From NCBI RefSeq assembly GCF_002812705.1, contig NZ_CP025030.1:186001-250000 (forward strand): DNA of 64,000 bases. The letters are read 5' to 3'. The DNA is from Achromobacter spanius. Lineage in GTDB: Bacteria; Pseudomonadota; Gammaproteobacteria; Burkholderiales; Burkholderiaceae_B. The position numbers and the translations under genes are program-made. Shown here piece after piece: positions 25,897 to 34,448 of the stretch; position 1 is the first letter of the stretch, and the number at the start of each line of letters is the position of its first letter. Under the pieces are notes generated by a model. It was not told the DNA's origin and did no database searches. It saw only the letters and a program-made list of their open reading frames with translations.

Positions 25897-26559
25897 ATGC
25901 AATCCCCCCACGCCGCCCTGGCTGCACAGGCCACCCCGGCCTACACGAAAGCGCAGATCGCCCTGCATTGGCTAAGCGTCAGTTTGATGAGCATCCTGGT
26001 GCTTGCCGGTGAATTGCGCCATCTGCTGACGGCGCAGACGGGCGTATCCATGCGCTCGGTGATGATCGTGCACATTGGTTGCGGCATGGCCCTGCTTGTG
26101 GTCACGCTGGTGCGGACGGTGGTGCGCATCACGCGCCGCCGTGCCGTGGGCGACGGCTTCTGCATGCAGGATGCCTGCGCCCACGCGGTGCATCTGTGCA
26201 TCTACGCGTTCATCTTCGCGTCGTGTCTGGTGGGCTGGGTCATCGTCAACGCCAAGGGCCTTGCCGTGCCCGTGCCCTTCACCAGCCTGGAGTTCCCCCG
26301 CCTGGTCTCGGCCGACCCCGCCCTGGTCGCCACCACGGTATGGCTTCACAACATGCTTACCTGGGCGCTGTACGGCCTGCTGGCCTTGCACATCGTTGCG
26401 GCGCTTGGCCACCATTACATCTTCCGGGACGACACGCTGGCGCGCATGGCCTGGCGCCGCCCGACGCGCCGGCTTGCCGAACCGCGCACGACTGAACCCA
26501 AGCGCGCACGTGCGCCTGCACGCACGCAAACGGCCGGCGTGCATTTTTCAAAAAATTAG
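25897..26559 (+). CDS. Cytochrome b561-family membrane protein
   Basis: 220 aa. Four membrane segments are visible, with His24, His59, His151 and His165 placed as expected for two b-type haems (ALHWLSVSLM, VMIVHIGCGM, LHNMLTWALYG, LLALHIVAALGHHYIF). A basic Arg-rich tail follows. CybB-type proteins pass electrons from quinol, but the partner is unknown here. It stands alone just upstream of a tRNA-Gly. Confidence 0.85.
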   Translation: MQSPHAALAAQATPAYTKAQIALHWLSVSLMSILVLAGELRHLLTAQTGVSMRSVMIVHIGCGMALLVVTLVRTVVRITRRRAVGDGFCMQDACAHAVHLCIYAFIFASCLVGWVIVNAKGLAVPVPFTSLEFPRLVSADPALVATTVWLHNMLTWALYGLLALHIVAALGHHYIFRDDTLARMAWRRPTRRLAEPRTTEPKRARAPARTQTAGVHFSKN

Positions 26560-26560
26560 G

Positions 26561-26566
26561 TATACT
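26561..26566 (+). promoter_or_regulatory. Putative -10 element of the first tRNA-Gly
   Basis: TATACT, about 70 bases upstream of the tRNA and just after the cytochrome stop. The -35 region (around 26538-26543) is poor. Confidence 0.35.
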
Positions 26567-26637
26567 TCCGCCTCGCTTGCAAAAAAACGGTGTTGAAACC
26601 GGTACGGCAAGCGCTGAAGTACTGCAAGAAAAAAACT

Positions 26638-26713
26638 GCGGGAGTAGCTCAGTTGGTAGAGCGCAACCTTGCCAAGGTTGAGGTCGCGAGTTCGAGACTC
26701 GTCTCCCGCTCCA
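26638..26713 (+). tRNA. tRNA-Gly (GCC), first copy
   Basis: 76 nt with encoded CCA. The acceptor stem GCGGGAG pairs with CTCCCGC (26703-26709), the anticodon loop reads CTTGCCAAG, and the T-loop is GTTCGAGAC. It is identical to the copy at 48222-48297. Its last 18 bases differ by one base from the ICE attR at 6742-6759, so it is a possible alternative integration site. Confidence 0.98.
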
Positions 26714-26753
26714 GGATTTTTGTCCATGGAGATCAATAGATTCCGTGGATGTT

Positions 26754-26786
26754 AAAAAAGGCCAAAACTTTGTTTTGGCCTTTTTT
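26754..26786 (+). terminator. Strong terminator after tRNA-Gly
   Basis: A 15-bp perfect stem, AAAAAAGGCCAAAAC (26754-26768) with GTTTTGGCCTTTTTT (26772-26786), with a 3-base loop and following Ts. It could work in both directions. Confidence 0.9.
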
Positions 26787-26997
26787 ATTTTTTGCACCAC
26801 CGGCTGCTGCTTGGCTGGGGCCACACCCCTCAATTTTTATTGGCGTCCATTTTCGAAACGCGCGCGTCGAATGGACATGCTTTGCCGCAAAGCCAGTGCC
26901 ACCCCGGCCGCGCCCAATATCGCCCGTCCCGCTGCAAACCGAAACTCCCCCTATACGTATTGAGATTTCGCCGGAGAGGGCTGCCAAACGCATCGAA

Positions 26998-27032
26998 TCG
27001 TTCGATTCAACCCAATTGAATGAATCGAACGA
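26998..27032. promoter_or_regulatory. Operator-like inverted repeat before the toxin-antitoxin genes
   Basis: A perfect 12-bp dyad, TCGTTCGATTCA (26998-27009) and TGAATCGAACGA (27021-27032), with an 11-base spacer, ends 41 bases before the antitoxin start. Phd/YefM antitoxins bind such dyads to repress their own operon, so this is the likely operator. Confidence 0.65.
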
Positions 27033-27073
27033 CTAGAGTAACCTAGCCTCCACGGACTGTATGAGGAGTCGAA

Positions 27074-27325
27074 ATGCGAACCTTTACTGCCAATGAGGCA
27101 AAAACTCGATTCGGCGAGCTGATAGACCGGGTTCAACGAGAGCCGATCCAGGTCACTCGACGTAACCGTGTCGTAGGCGTGATGGTTTCTGCGGAGGACT
27201 ACCAGGCAATGCGCGCATTCTATGCAGATCGGCTGCGACGCACCCTGAAGCAAACCGCCGAAGAGGCATCGGCCCAGGGCTTGACGGACGAGAAGCTGAA
27301 ACAGCTCCTGGCCGATGACGATTGA
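27074..27325 (+). CDS. Phd/YefM-family antitoxin
   Basis: 83 aa, with AGGAG 8 bases upstream of the ATG. The N-terminal Phd fold (MRTFTANEAKTRFGELIDRVQREPIQVTRRNRVVGVMVSAEDYQ) binds DNA. The acidic C-terminus (TDEKLKQLLADDD) should wrap and neutralise the toxin. It overlaps the toxin start by 11 bases, which is normal for such pairs. Confidence 0.9.
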   Translation: MRTFTANEAKTRFGELIDRVQREPIQVTRRNRVVGVMVSAEDYQAMRAFYADRLRRTLKQTAEEASAQGLTDEKLKQLLADDD

Positions 27326-27743
27326 ACGCGCTGTCGTCGATACCAACGTCCTGATAAGTGCAGCGCTGTCTCCCCGATCTGCGCCAGCCCAGATTGTGGA
27401 TTGTCTTCTGCAGCACGCTACGCTGGTATTTTCACGGGAAACGGTCGAGGAACTGGAAACCAGGCTGTGGCGCCCAAAATTTGACCGTTATCTGGACATG
27501 GATCGCCGACGTCTGCTTTTACATGACTTCGCCGCAGCGGCTCAATGGATCGATTTGCCTGCGGCGCCCCGGCCAACGTACTGCCGCGACCCCGATGACG
27601 ATATGTTTATCCATACCGCCTTGCACGGCAGCGCGGAATGGCTCGTGAGCGGCGACAAGGATTTATTGGAAACTCCACCCTCTGATTGGAAATTTGAAAT
27701 CCTATCGCCAGCGCAAGCGTTAGAAAAATGGCATCAGAAATAA
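27315..27743 (+). CDS. PIN-domain toxin (VapC-like/PhoH-type RNase)
   Basis: 142 aa. The PIN-domain acidic residues are present: Asp9 (VVDTNVLISAAL), Glu45/46 (ETVEELETR), Asp92-96 (CRDPDDDMFI) and Asp114 (VSGDKDLL). The family (COG1569-like) cleaves RNA with bound magnesium. It is paired with a Phd-type antitoxin rather than VapB. The pair sits in the space after a tRNA-Gly, a common landing site for mobile DNA, but no integrase or second att site is seen. Confidence 0.88.
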   Translation: MTIERAVVDTNVLISAALSPRSAPAQIVDCLLQHATLVFSRETVEELETRLWRPKFDRYLDMDRRRLLLHDFAAAAQWIDLPAAPRPTYCRDPDDDMFIHTALHGSAEWLVSGDKDLLETPPSDWKFEILSPAQALEKWHQK

Positions 27744-27813
27744 GCACGCTCCAATTGAAACCACGCTTGACAGCGTCAAATCAGTATCATCGCGCCACCG
27801 AATTTTGAAGAAT

Positions 27814-27833
27814 GGACCTGCGGGTCCTTTTTT
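27814..27833 (+). terminator. Terminator after the toxin gene
   Basis: Stem GGACC/GGTCC (27814-27818, 27823-27827) followed by six Ts that reach the soxG stop. Convergent genes meet here. Confidence 0.6.
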
Positions 27834-28450
27834 CATGCGCGCTCGTTGCGTTGCGTCGCTGGCAGGTATTCCCGCCCCGCCTCCAACAGCATGCGTCCGA
27901 CATAGTCCGCGAAGCTGCGGCGCACCACCACTTCGATGTCACCCTCATCAAGCGCACGCACCATGACGCCGGCCTTGAAATAGTGGCTTTGCGCGCATTG
28001 GCCGGGGCCGAAGACGCGTGGATGCAGATCCAGCGGGCAGCCTTTTGCCAGCACGTCGCGCGCGTGCTCGCCCGACAGTTCCAGCACCGTGTACCCGCTA
28101 CTGACATCCACCACGCAGGCGGACAAGCCTTGCAGCACCGGGCGCAACGTTTGCTCAAGCGCGGGGCGCGCGGGTGCCAGCGATTGCAGCCACCATTCAT
28201 CCGGCCCCATCCAGGCCAACAGGTGTCGGTGGCCATGCTCCACTGTGTTGGGGGCCAGGGGTGGTGCCGTGCCCAACGCGCGTTCAAGCGCCTTCGCGAA
28301 GTCTGGCGACCGCGCGTTGCCGCGCAGCACGGCCAGGTCCAGGAATGGCCGCTCACTGATGCGTAAGCGCTCGGAGTCTGGCGTCTCGGCAGTCCGGTGA
28401 ACGGGCTCCAGGCCCTTCAGGGGCGATTCCAGATAGGTTTCAGTCCACAT
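27833..28450 (-). CDS. soxG: Sarcosine oxidase gamma subunit
   Basis: 205 aa from ATG 28448-28450 (MWTETYLESPLKGLEPVHRT), overlapping the end of soxA by 11 bases. The segment HRHLLAWMGPDEWWLQ and the closing block DIEVVVRRSFADYVGRMLLEAGREY are typical of SoxG. It is the smallest catalytic-complex partner and the last gene of soxBDAG. Confidence 0.9.
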   Translation of the reverse strand: MWTETYLESPLKGLEPVHRTAETPDSERLRISERPFLDLAVLRGNARSPDFAKALERALGTAPPLAPNTVEHGHRHLLAWMGPDEWWLQSLAPARPALEQTLRPVLQGLSACVVDVSSGYTVLELSGEHARDVLAKGCPLDLHPRVFGPGQCAQSHYFKAGVMVRALDEGDIEVVVRRSFADYVGRMLLEAGREYLPATQRNERA

Positions 28451-31400
28451 GCTGGCGTGCTCCTTCGGGGTCGTAGAACACCGGGCTGCCGATCGTGGCC
28501 GGCAGGAAGCCGCCGCCAGGCAACGCCACCTCGACCTGCTGCCCCATGCGTTGCAGACCGTCCTGCACCAGGCCAAGCGCGATCGAACGGTTCAAGGTGG
28601 GGCTCATATAGCTGGATGTGATGTGGCCGACCATCGGCATGATCGGCGCTATCGGCGCGCGACTCGCCCGGTTCATGATCTGGCTGCCTTCCGGCAGCAC
28701 AATGGCCGGGTCCCGCGACAGCAGGCCCACAAACTGTTTGCGCTTGTCGCTGGCCGTGTGTTCGCGCAAGAGCGAGCGTTTACCCAGGCAGTCCTTGGAC
28801 TTGGCGACCATGCCGCCCATGCCCAGGTCCTGTGGCGTCACGGACCCGTCCGTGTCCTGGCCCACGATGATGTAACCCTTTTCCGCGCGCAGGACGTGCA
28901 TGGCTTCCGTCCCGTAGGGCGTGATGCCATATTCGTGGCCGGCTTCCATCAACGCCTTCCACACATGCTGGCCCAGATTGGCGGGCACGTTGACCTCGTA
29001 GGACAGCTCCCCCGAAAAGCTGATGCGCATGATGCGCGCCGGGGTGGACCAGCCGGCACCCGCTACCGTGCCCTCGCGGAAGGTCATGAAGGGAAACGCC
29101 GCGTTGGAAAAATCAATGTCGGGGCAGACCGCGCGCAGCACCTCGCGCGACCGCGGTCCCGCCACCGCGAAAGTGGCGAAATGGTCGGTGACGCTGGTCA
29201 GGTGCACATCCAGATGCGGCCATTCCGTTTGCAGCCAACGTTCCATCCAGGTCAGCACGCGCGCCGCGCCGCCGGTGGTGGTGCTCATCAAGTAGTGATG
29301 TTCGCCCAGGCGCATGGTGACGCCGTCGTCGAACACCATGCCGTTTTCATCCAGCATCAGTCCGTAGCGCCCCTTGCCGACTTCCAGCTTGCTCCAGAGA
29401 TTGGTGTAGACCCAGTTCAGCAAGGTTGCGGCATCCGGGCCTTGCACGTCGATCTTGCCCAGGGTGGAGGCATCCAGCATGCCGACGCCATTGCGCACGG
29501 CCAGGCATTCTCGGGCGACGGCGGCCTGCATGCTTTCGCCCGCCAGCGGAAAATACCAAGGCCGCTTCCAGTTGCCCACATCTTCGAACGCCGCCCCTTG
29601 GGACACGTGCCATTCGTGTATGCAGGTCTTGCGGATGGGGTCGAAAAAGTCGCCCAGTTCGCGGCCCGCCAGCGCGCCGAAGGTGACGGGGGTGTAGTTG
29701 GGGCGGTAGGTCGTGGTGCCGGTCTGCGCGATGGTCTGGCCCAGCGCGTCGGCCAGCACGGCGGCGCCATTGATGTTGCCCAGCTTGCCTTGGTCAGTAC
29801 CGAATCCCATGGCGGTATAGCGCTTCACGTGTTCGACTGAGTGATAGCCCTCGCGCACCGCCAGGTGGATGTCGGCCACGGTCACGTCGTTCTGGTAATC
29901 AACGAACTGCTTGGCGCCGCTTCCGGGACGCTGCCGGTTTGCTACCTGCCAGATCGGCAGCAGTGGATCTTCGGCGATATCAGTGGTGCGCCACGATAAC
30001 GGGCTTGCGCCGTTCAGCCCTGCCCGTGTTGCCGCGAGCTCGCCCGCCATGGCGCCGCCATGTAGCGCCTGCGCCAGCGAAAAATCCCCATTGGCCGCGC
30101 CCGCGCTAACCTGCGCCTGCCGTGAACCCTCGGGAACAAAGCAGGCCCGGGCATCGTCCCAGCGCGTCTGACCGCCCGACTGCGCATGCAAATGCAAGGC
30201 CGGATTCCAGCCGCCCGACACCGCTACCAGATCGCAGGGTAGCTTGGCATTCGGCGGGCCAGCCCGGCCGGCGGTATACGACGCCAACACCACGCCGGAC
30301 ACCTGCCGCCCACCGCGGGCCTGCAGCACCACCGATTCATTGCGAACCTCGATGCCCGCGCTGCGCACCGCATCGGGCAGCGCGCCCCGCCCCGGCGGTC
30401 TCGGATCAATCACGGTGACGTTCGCGCCTTGCTCGCGCAGATCAAGCGCGGTGCGGTAGGCGCCGTCGTTGTTCGTATAGAGCACCACCCGCCGTCCCGG
30501 CAGCACCGCGTAGCGGCGCACATACGTCGACACCGCCGACGCCAGCATGATGCCCGGCAGGTCGTTATTGCCGAACAACAGCGGCCGCTCGTGCGCACCG
30601 GTCGCCAGCACGACTTGCCTGGCGCGCACTTTCCATAGCCGTTGGCGCACGCCCCGACGCTGCGACAGGGGTAGATGGTCGGTCACTTGTTCGCACACCG
30701 TCACCAGATTCTGGTCGTGATAGCCGAACGCGGTGCTGCGCGTCAGGATGCGCACTTCCTTCATGGCTTGCAGCTCTGCCTGTGTCTGGCGGATCCAGTC
30801 CAGGTTGGCCGCGCCATTGATCAATGCCGGATTGGAGAGCAGGCTGCCTCCAAGTTCCGCCTGGTTGTCGACCAGCATCACGCGGGCACCCGCCATTGCC
30901 GCCGCCATCGCCGCGGCCAGGCCAGCCGGCCCGGCGCCCACCACCAAGACGTCGCAATGAGCGTAGCGCTTGTCGTAGTGGTCGGGGTCGGGTTGCCGGG
31001 GCGCGCGACCCAGGCCACCCGCTTTGCGGATCAGTCGTTCGTAGTGGGGCCACCAACGCCGGGGCCACATGAAGGTCTTGTAGTAGAAGCCCGCCGGGAT
31101 GAAGCGGCCCAGCCGCTGGAACACCGCCATGCGGTCGCGCTCCAGGTCGGGCGCCGCATTGACGCTGCTAGCGCGCAAGCCTTCGTAGAGTTCGATCGTG
31201 GTGGCGCACGGGTTGGGCACGGTGTGACCGTCTTCTTCCAACTGCACCAGCGCGTTCGGCTCTTCGACGCCCGCCGTCATGATGCCGCGCGGCCGGTGGT
31301 ACTTCCAGCTGCGCGCCACGAAGTGTTCGCCATTGGCCAGCAGCGCCGAGGCCAGGGTATCGCCCTGACACCCGAAGTACGTACGGCCATTGAAGGTGAA

Positions 31401-31460
31401 CTCGATGGAAGACGCGGGGTCGATGCTGACGCCGCGTGCAATCCGATTGGGCTGCGTCAT
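28440..31460 (-). CDS. soxA: Sarcosine oxidase alpha subunit
   Basis: 1006 aa from ATG 31458-31460, overlapping the soxD stop. An N-terminal 2Fe-2S-like ferredoxin fold region (FTFNGRTYFGCQGDTLASAL) precedes the NAD-binding GAGPAG motif at 175-180 and a second FAD/NAD domain. The C-terminal half (from about 610) is a GcvT-like folate-binding domain, which passes the methyl group to tetrahydrofolate. The complex turns sarcosine into glycine with hydrogen peroxide and either formaldehyde or methylene-tetrahydrofolate. Confidence 0.95.
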   Translation of the reverse strand: MTQPNRIARGVSIDPASSIEFTFNGRTYFGCQGDTLASALLANGEHFVARSWKYHRPRGIMTAGVEEPNALVQLEEDGHTVPNPCATTIELYEGLRASSVNAAPDLERDRMAVFQRLGRFIPAGFYYKTFMWPRRWWPHYERLIRKAGGLGRAPRQPDPDHYDKRYAHCDVLVVGAGPAGLAAAMAAAMAGARVMLVDNQAELGGSLLSNPALINGAANLDWIRQTQAELQAMKEVRILTRSTAFGYHDQNLVTVCEQVTDHLPLSQRRGVRQRLWKVRARQVVLATGAHERPLLFGNNDLPGIMLASAVSTYVRRYAVLPGRRVVLYTNNDGAYRTALDLREQGANVTVIDPRPPGRGALPDAVRSAGIEVRNESVVLQARGGRQVSGVVLASYTAGRAGPPNAKLPCDLVAVSGGWNPALHLHAQSGGQTRWDDARACFVPEGSRQAQVSAGAANGDFSLAQALHGGAMAGELAATRAGLNGASPLSWRTTDIAEDPLLPIWQVANRQRPGSGAKQFVDYQNDVTVADIHLAVREGYHSVEHVKRYTAMGFGTDQGKLGNINGAAVLADALGQTIAQTGTTTYRPNYTPVTFGALAGRELGDFFDPIRKTCIHEWHVSQGAAFEDVGNWKRPWYFPLAGESMQAAVARECLAVRNGVGMLDASTLGKIDVQGPDAATLLNWVYTNLWSKLEVGKGRYGLMLDENGMVFDDGVTMRLGEHHYLMSTTTGGAARVLTWMERWLQTEWPHLDVHLTSVTDHFATFAVAGPRSREVLRAVCPDIDFSNAAFPFMTFREGTVAGAGWSTPARIMRISFSGELSYEVNVPANLGQHVWKALMEAGHEYGITPYGTEAMHVLRAEKGYIIVGQDTDGSVTPQDLGMGGMVAKSKDCLGKRSLLREHTASDKRKQFVGLLSRDPAIVLPEGSQIMNRASRAPIAPIMPMVGHITSSYMSPTLNRSIALGLVQDGLQRMGQQVEVALPGGGFLPATIGSPVFYDPEGARQHVD

Positions 31461-31735
31461 TTGCGATCTCCGGCCGCGTGCTCGAACGTGTGGAACGCAT
31501 GGAACTCGTGGCTGATGGTGTCGCGTTCGGCCAGGAACCAGCGCCGGCATCCATGCGCATGCTGCCACTGCTCGCGCGCCCGACCGCGCACGTTCTTGCG
31601 CATGAAGGCGTAGTCCGCCCATTGGGCATCCGTAAGCGTGTCGCAATTTGTGGGGCGGACGATATCGGCTTCGCCGCCGCAGGTGAATTCGGTTTCGGCG
31701 CGCGGGCCGCAATAGGGACAAGTCAGCATCAGCAT
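31457..31735 (-). CDS. soxD: Sarcosine oxidase delta subunit
   Basis: 92 aa from ATG 31733-31735; GGAG 7 bases upstream fixes the start. The zinc-binding Cys set (LTCPYCGPRAETEFTCGG) and the ending CRRWFLAERDTISHEF are diagnostic. It lies between soxB and soxA. Confidence 0.93.
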   Translation of the reverse strand: MLMLTCPYCGPRAETEFTCGGEADIVRPTNCDTLTDAQWADYAFMRKNVRGRAREQWQHAHGCRRWFLAERDTISHEFHAFHTFEHAAGDRK

Positions 31736-31750
31736 GATCAAGCTCCGCAA

Positions 31751-32995
31751 TCAGTGCGCGACGGCGGCGGCGCCGTGCTCATCGATCAGATGGCCGGTTT
31801 GGAAGCGGGCCAGGGAAAAAGGCGCATTGAGCCGGTGCGGCGCATTGTTGGCGACCGTGTAGGCAAACACCCACCCGGACCCCGGCGTGGCCTTGAAGCC
31901 GCCAGTGCCCCAACCGCAGTTGAAGTACAGCCCCTTGACGGGCGTCGTTGAAATAATGGGGCAGGCGTCGGGCGACACGTCCACGATGCCGCCCCACTGG
32001 CGGTTCATGCGCACCCGGCTGAACGCGGGGAACATCTCGACGATGGCCTGCAGTGTGCTTTCTATCAGGTGGAAACTGCCGCGCTGCCCATAGCCGACGT
32101 ACTGGTCGATGCCCGCGCCGATGACCAGATCGCCCTTGTCCGACTGGCTGATGTAGGCGTGCACGGCGTTGGACATCACCACCGTGTCCAGCACCGGCTT
32201 GAGCGGTTCGGACACCAAGGCTTGCAGCGGGTGGCTTTCCAACGGCAACCGAATGCCCGCCATGTCCGCGATCACGCTGGAATGGCCGGCCGCCACCACG
32301 GCGACCTTGGCGGCCTGGATATACCCACGGCCCGTCTCCACGCCACGCACTTCGCCGTTTTCGCGTCGAATGCCGGTAACCGGGCAGTTTTCAATGATGT
32401 CGACGCCCAGCCGATCCGCCGCGCGCGCATAGCCCCACGCCACCGCGTCATGGCGCGCCACACCGGCTCGGCGTTGAAATGAGGCGCCCAGTACGGGGTA
32501 GCGGCAGTCCAGGTTGATGGCCGGCACGATTTCCTTGACCTGCGCGGGCGTCAGCCATTCGCCATCAATGCCGTTGTAGCGGTTGGCGGTGATGCGGCGT
32601 TGGGTGTCGCGCACGTCTTGCAGGTTGTGCGCCAGGTTCATGACGCCGCGCTGGCTGAACATGACGTTGTAGTTCAAGGCCTGCGACAGCCCTTCCCATA
32701 GCTGCATCGATTTTTCATACAACTGGGACGATTCATCCCACAGGTAGTTGGAGCGCACGATGGTGGTGTTGCGGGCGGTGTTACCCCCGCCCACCCATCC
32801 CTTTTCCAGCACGGCGATATTTTTCAGCCCGTGCTCCTTGGCCAGGTAATACGCGGTGGCCAGTCCATGGCCGCCGCCGCCCACGACCACGATGTCGTAG
32901 GCACGCCGGGGCTCCGGACTGCGCCAGGCGCGGGGCCAGCGATCATGGTTCGACAACCCATTGCGGATCAGGCTGAACAGGGAATAGCGGCTCAT
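31751..32995 (-). CDS. soxB: Sarcosine oxidase beta subunit
   Basis: 414 aa. Two ATGs are adjacent (32998 and 32995); AGGAG spacing favours 32995. The Rossmann motif GGGGHG (39-44) binds FAD, and the sequence [32 protein letters not shown] is typical of the flavin-linked beta subunit. It is the first gene of the sox operon and reads away from fdhA. Confidence 0.95.
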   Translation of the reverse strand: MSRYSLFSLIRNGLSNHDRWPRAWRSPEPRRAYDIVVVGGGGHGLATAYYLAKEHGLKNIAVLEKGWVGGGNTARNTTIVRSNYLWDESSQLYEKSMQLWEGLSQALNYNVMFSQRGVMNLAHNLQDVRDTQRRITANRYNGIDGEWLTPAQVKEIVPAINLDCRYPVLGASFQRRAGVARHDAVAWGYARAADRLGVDIIENCPVTGIRRENGEVRGVETGRGYIQAAKVAVVAAGHSSVIADMAGIRLPLESHPLQALVSEPLKPVLDTVVMSNAVHAYISQSDKGDLVIGAGIDQYVGYGQRGSFHLIESTLQAIVEMFPAFSRVRMNRQWGGIVDVSPDACPIISTTPVKGLYFNCGWGTGGFKATPGSGWVFAYTVANNAPHRLNAPFSLARFQTGHLIDEHGAAAVAH

Positions 32996-33100
32996 CATGG
33001 CTCCTAGGCAGGGTCCCATTCTTCTCCGAAGTCGCGCGCCGCTCCTTCCCCCGTCGGACGGGAACTTGCCTGATCCCGCCAATGGCCGGGTGGCCCGGGC

Positions 33101-33130
33101 GCCTGTCACGTACCCGCCTGTCGCGTACCC
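33101..33130 (+). repeat. 15-bp tandem direct repeat between soxB and fdhA
   Basis: GCCTGTCACGTACCC (33101-33115) is followed directly by GCCTGTCGCGTACCC (33116-33130), one mismatch, then a looser third TTGTTCGTGTCGC. AraC-family activators bind direct repeats. The site lies in the 246-base divergent promoter region, so it is a candidate site for a GbdR-like regulator. Confidence 0.45.
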
Positions 33131-33241
33131 GCTTGTTCGTGTCGCGCCGGGCTGCGTTGCCTGCTATACGGCTTGCCAAAATCGGCCATAGGCGGGCACG
33201 GGCCCGCATCCATCCGGCCCGGCCGGCAGGGAGACGCAGAC

Positions 33242-34438
33242 ATGGCAGCGAACAGAGGCGTGGTGTATGTGGGCGACGGGCGAGTCGAAGTGCAGTCGAT
33301 CAGCTTTCCAAAACTGGTGGACCCACGTGGCCGCAAGATCGAGCACGGCGTGATCCTGAAAGTGGTGTCCACGAATATCTGCGGGTCCGACCAGCACATG
33401 GTGCGTGGACGCACCACGGCGCAAAAGGGCCTGGTATTGGGGCACGAGATCACCGGCGAAGTCATCGAGGTGGGCCGCGACGTTGAAACGCTGAAGGCGG
33501 GCGATCTGGTTTCCGTACCGTTCAACGTGGCCTGCGGCCGCTGCCGCACCTGCAAGGAGCAAGACACCGGCGTCTGCCTGACCGTGAACCCCGCGCGCGC
33601 GGGCGGCGCGTACGGCTACGTGGACATGGGCGACTGGATAGGCGGCCAGGCCGAGTACGTCATGGTGCCGTATGCCGACTTCAACCTGCTGCGCTTCCCG
33701 GATCGAGACCAGGCCATGGCGAAGATCCGCGACCTGACCTGTCTGTCGGACATCCTGCCGACGGGATTCCACGGCGCGGTCAGCGCGGGCGTCGGCCCCG
33801 GCAGCACCGTCTATGTGGCCGGCGCGGGTCCGGTGGGCATGGCGGCCGCCGCCTCCGCCCGCCTGCTGGGGGCCGCCGTGGTCATCGTGGGCGACATGAA
33901 CGCCTTGCGGCTTGAACATGCTCGCAAGGTCGGCTTCGAAACGGCCGACCTGTCCCTGGACGCCACGCTGGGCGAACAGATTGCGGCGCTGCTAGGCACG
34001 CCGGAAGTGGATTGCGCCATCGACGCCGTGGGCTTCGAAGCGCGCGGACACGGCGCTACCGGGTCGCAGTCGGAAGCACCCGCCGCCGTGTTGAATGCCT
34101 TGATGGACGTGACCCGGGTTGCCGGCCGCATCGGCATCCCCGGCTTGTACGTCACGGACGACCCGGGCGCCCAGGACCCCGCCGCCCGTCGCGGCAGCCT
34201 GTCGGTACGCTTCGGACTGGGCTGGGCCAAGGCGCATAGTTTTCACACCGGCCAGACACCGGTGCTGAAATACAACCGCGCGCTGATGCAAGCCATTCTG
34301 TGGGACCGCATCAATATCGCGCAGGTGGTGGGAGTTCAGGTCATCACGCTGGACGCCGCGCCCGATGGCTACGCGGCTTTCGACGCGGGCGCACCAAAGA
34401 AATTCGTGATTGACCCGCACGCCATGCTGCCCGCCTGA
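33242..34438 (+). CDS. fdhA: Glutathione-independent formaldehyde dehydrogenase
   Basis: 398 aa from ATG 33242 with AGGGAG upstream. A zinc-dependent medium-chain dehydrogenase: catalytic zinc ligands Cys47 (NICGSDQHM) and His68-Glu69 (LGHEI), structural zinc Cys98/101/104/112, and NAD motif GAGPVGMAAAASARLLGA. It oxidises the formaldehyde released by the betaine, dimethylglycine and sarcosine steps. It diverges from soxB and converges with the downstream regulator. Confidence 0.95.
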   Translation: MAANRGVVYVGDGRVEVQSISFPKLVDPRGRKIEHGVILKVVSTNICGSDQHMVRGRTTAQKGLVLGHEITGEVIEVGRDVETLKAGDLVSVPFNVACGRCRTCKEQDTGVCLTVNPARAGGAYGYVDMGDWIGGQAEYVMVPYADFNLLRFPDRDQAMAKIRDLTCLSDILPTGFHGAVSAGVGPGSTVYVAGAGPVGMAAAASARLLGAAVVIVGDMNALRLEHARKVGFETADLSLDATLGEQIAALLGTPEVDCAIDAVGFEARGHGATGSQSEAPAAVLNALMDVTRVAGRIGIPGLYVTDDPGAQDPAARRGSLSVRFGLGWAKAHSFHTGQTPVLKYNRALMQAILWDRINIAQVVGVQVITLDAAPDGYAAFDAGAPKKFVIDPHAMLPA

Positions 34439-34448
34439 TGTCCCCGCC

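Noticed and set aside
27767..27779. TTGAC-AGC-GTCAA before soxG taken as a promoter -35 or LexA-like operator
   Set aside because: No -10 lies at a proper distance and it sits between the ends of two convergent genes, so it is probably chance or part of a terminator structure.
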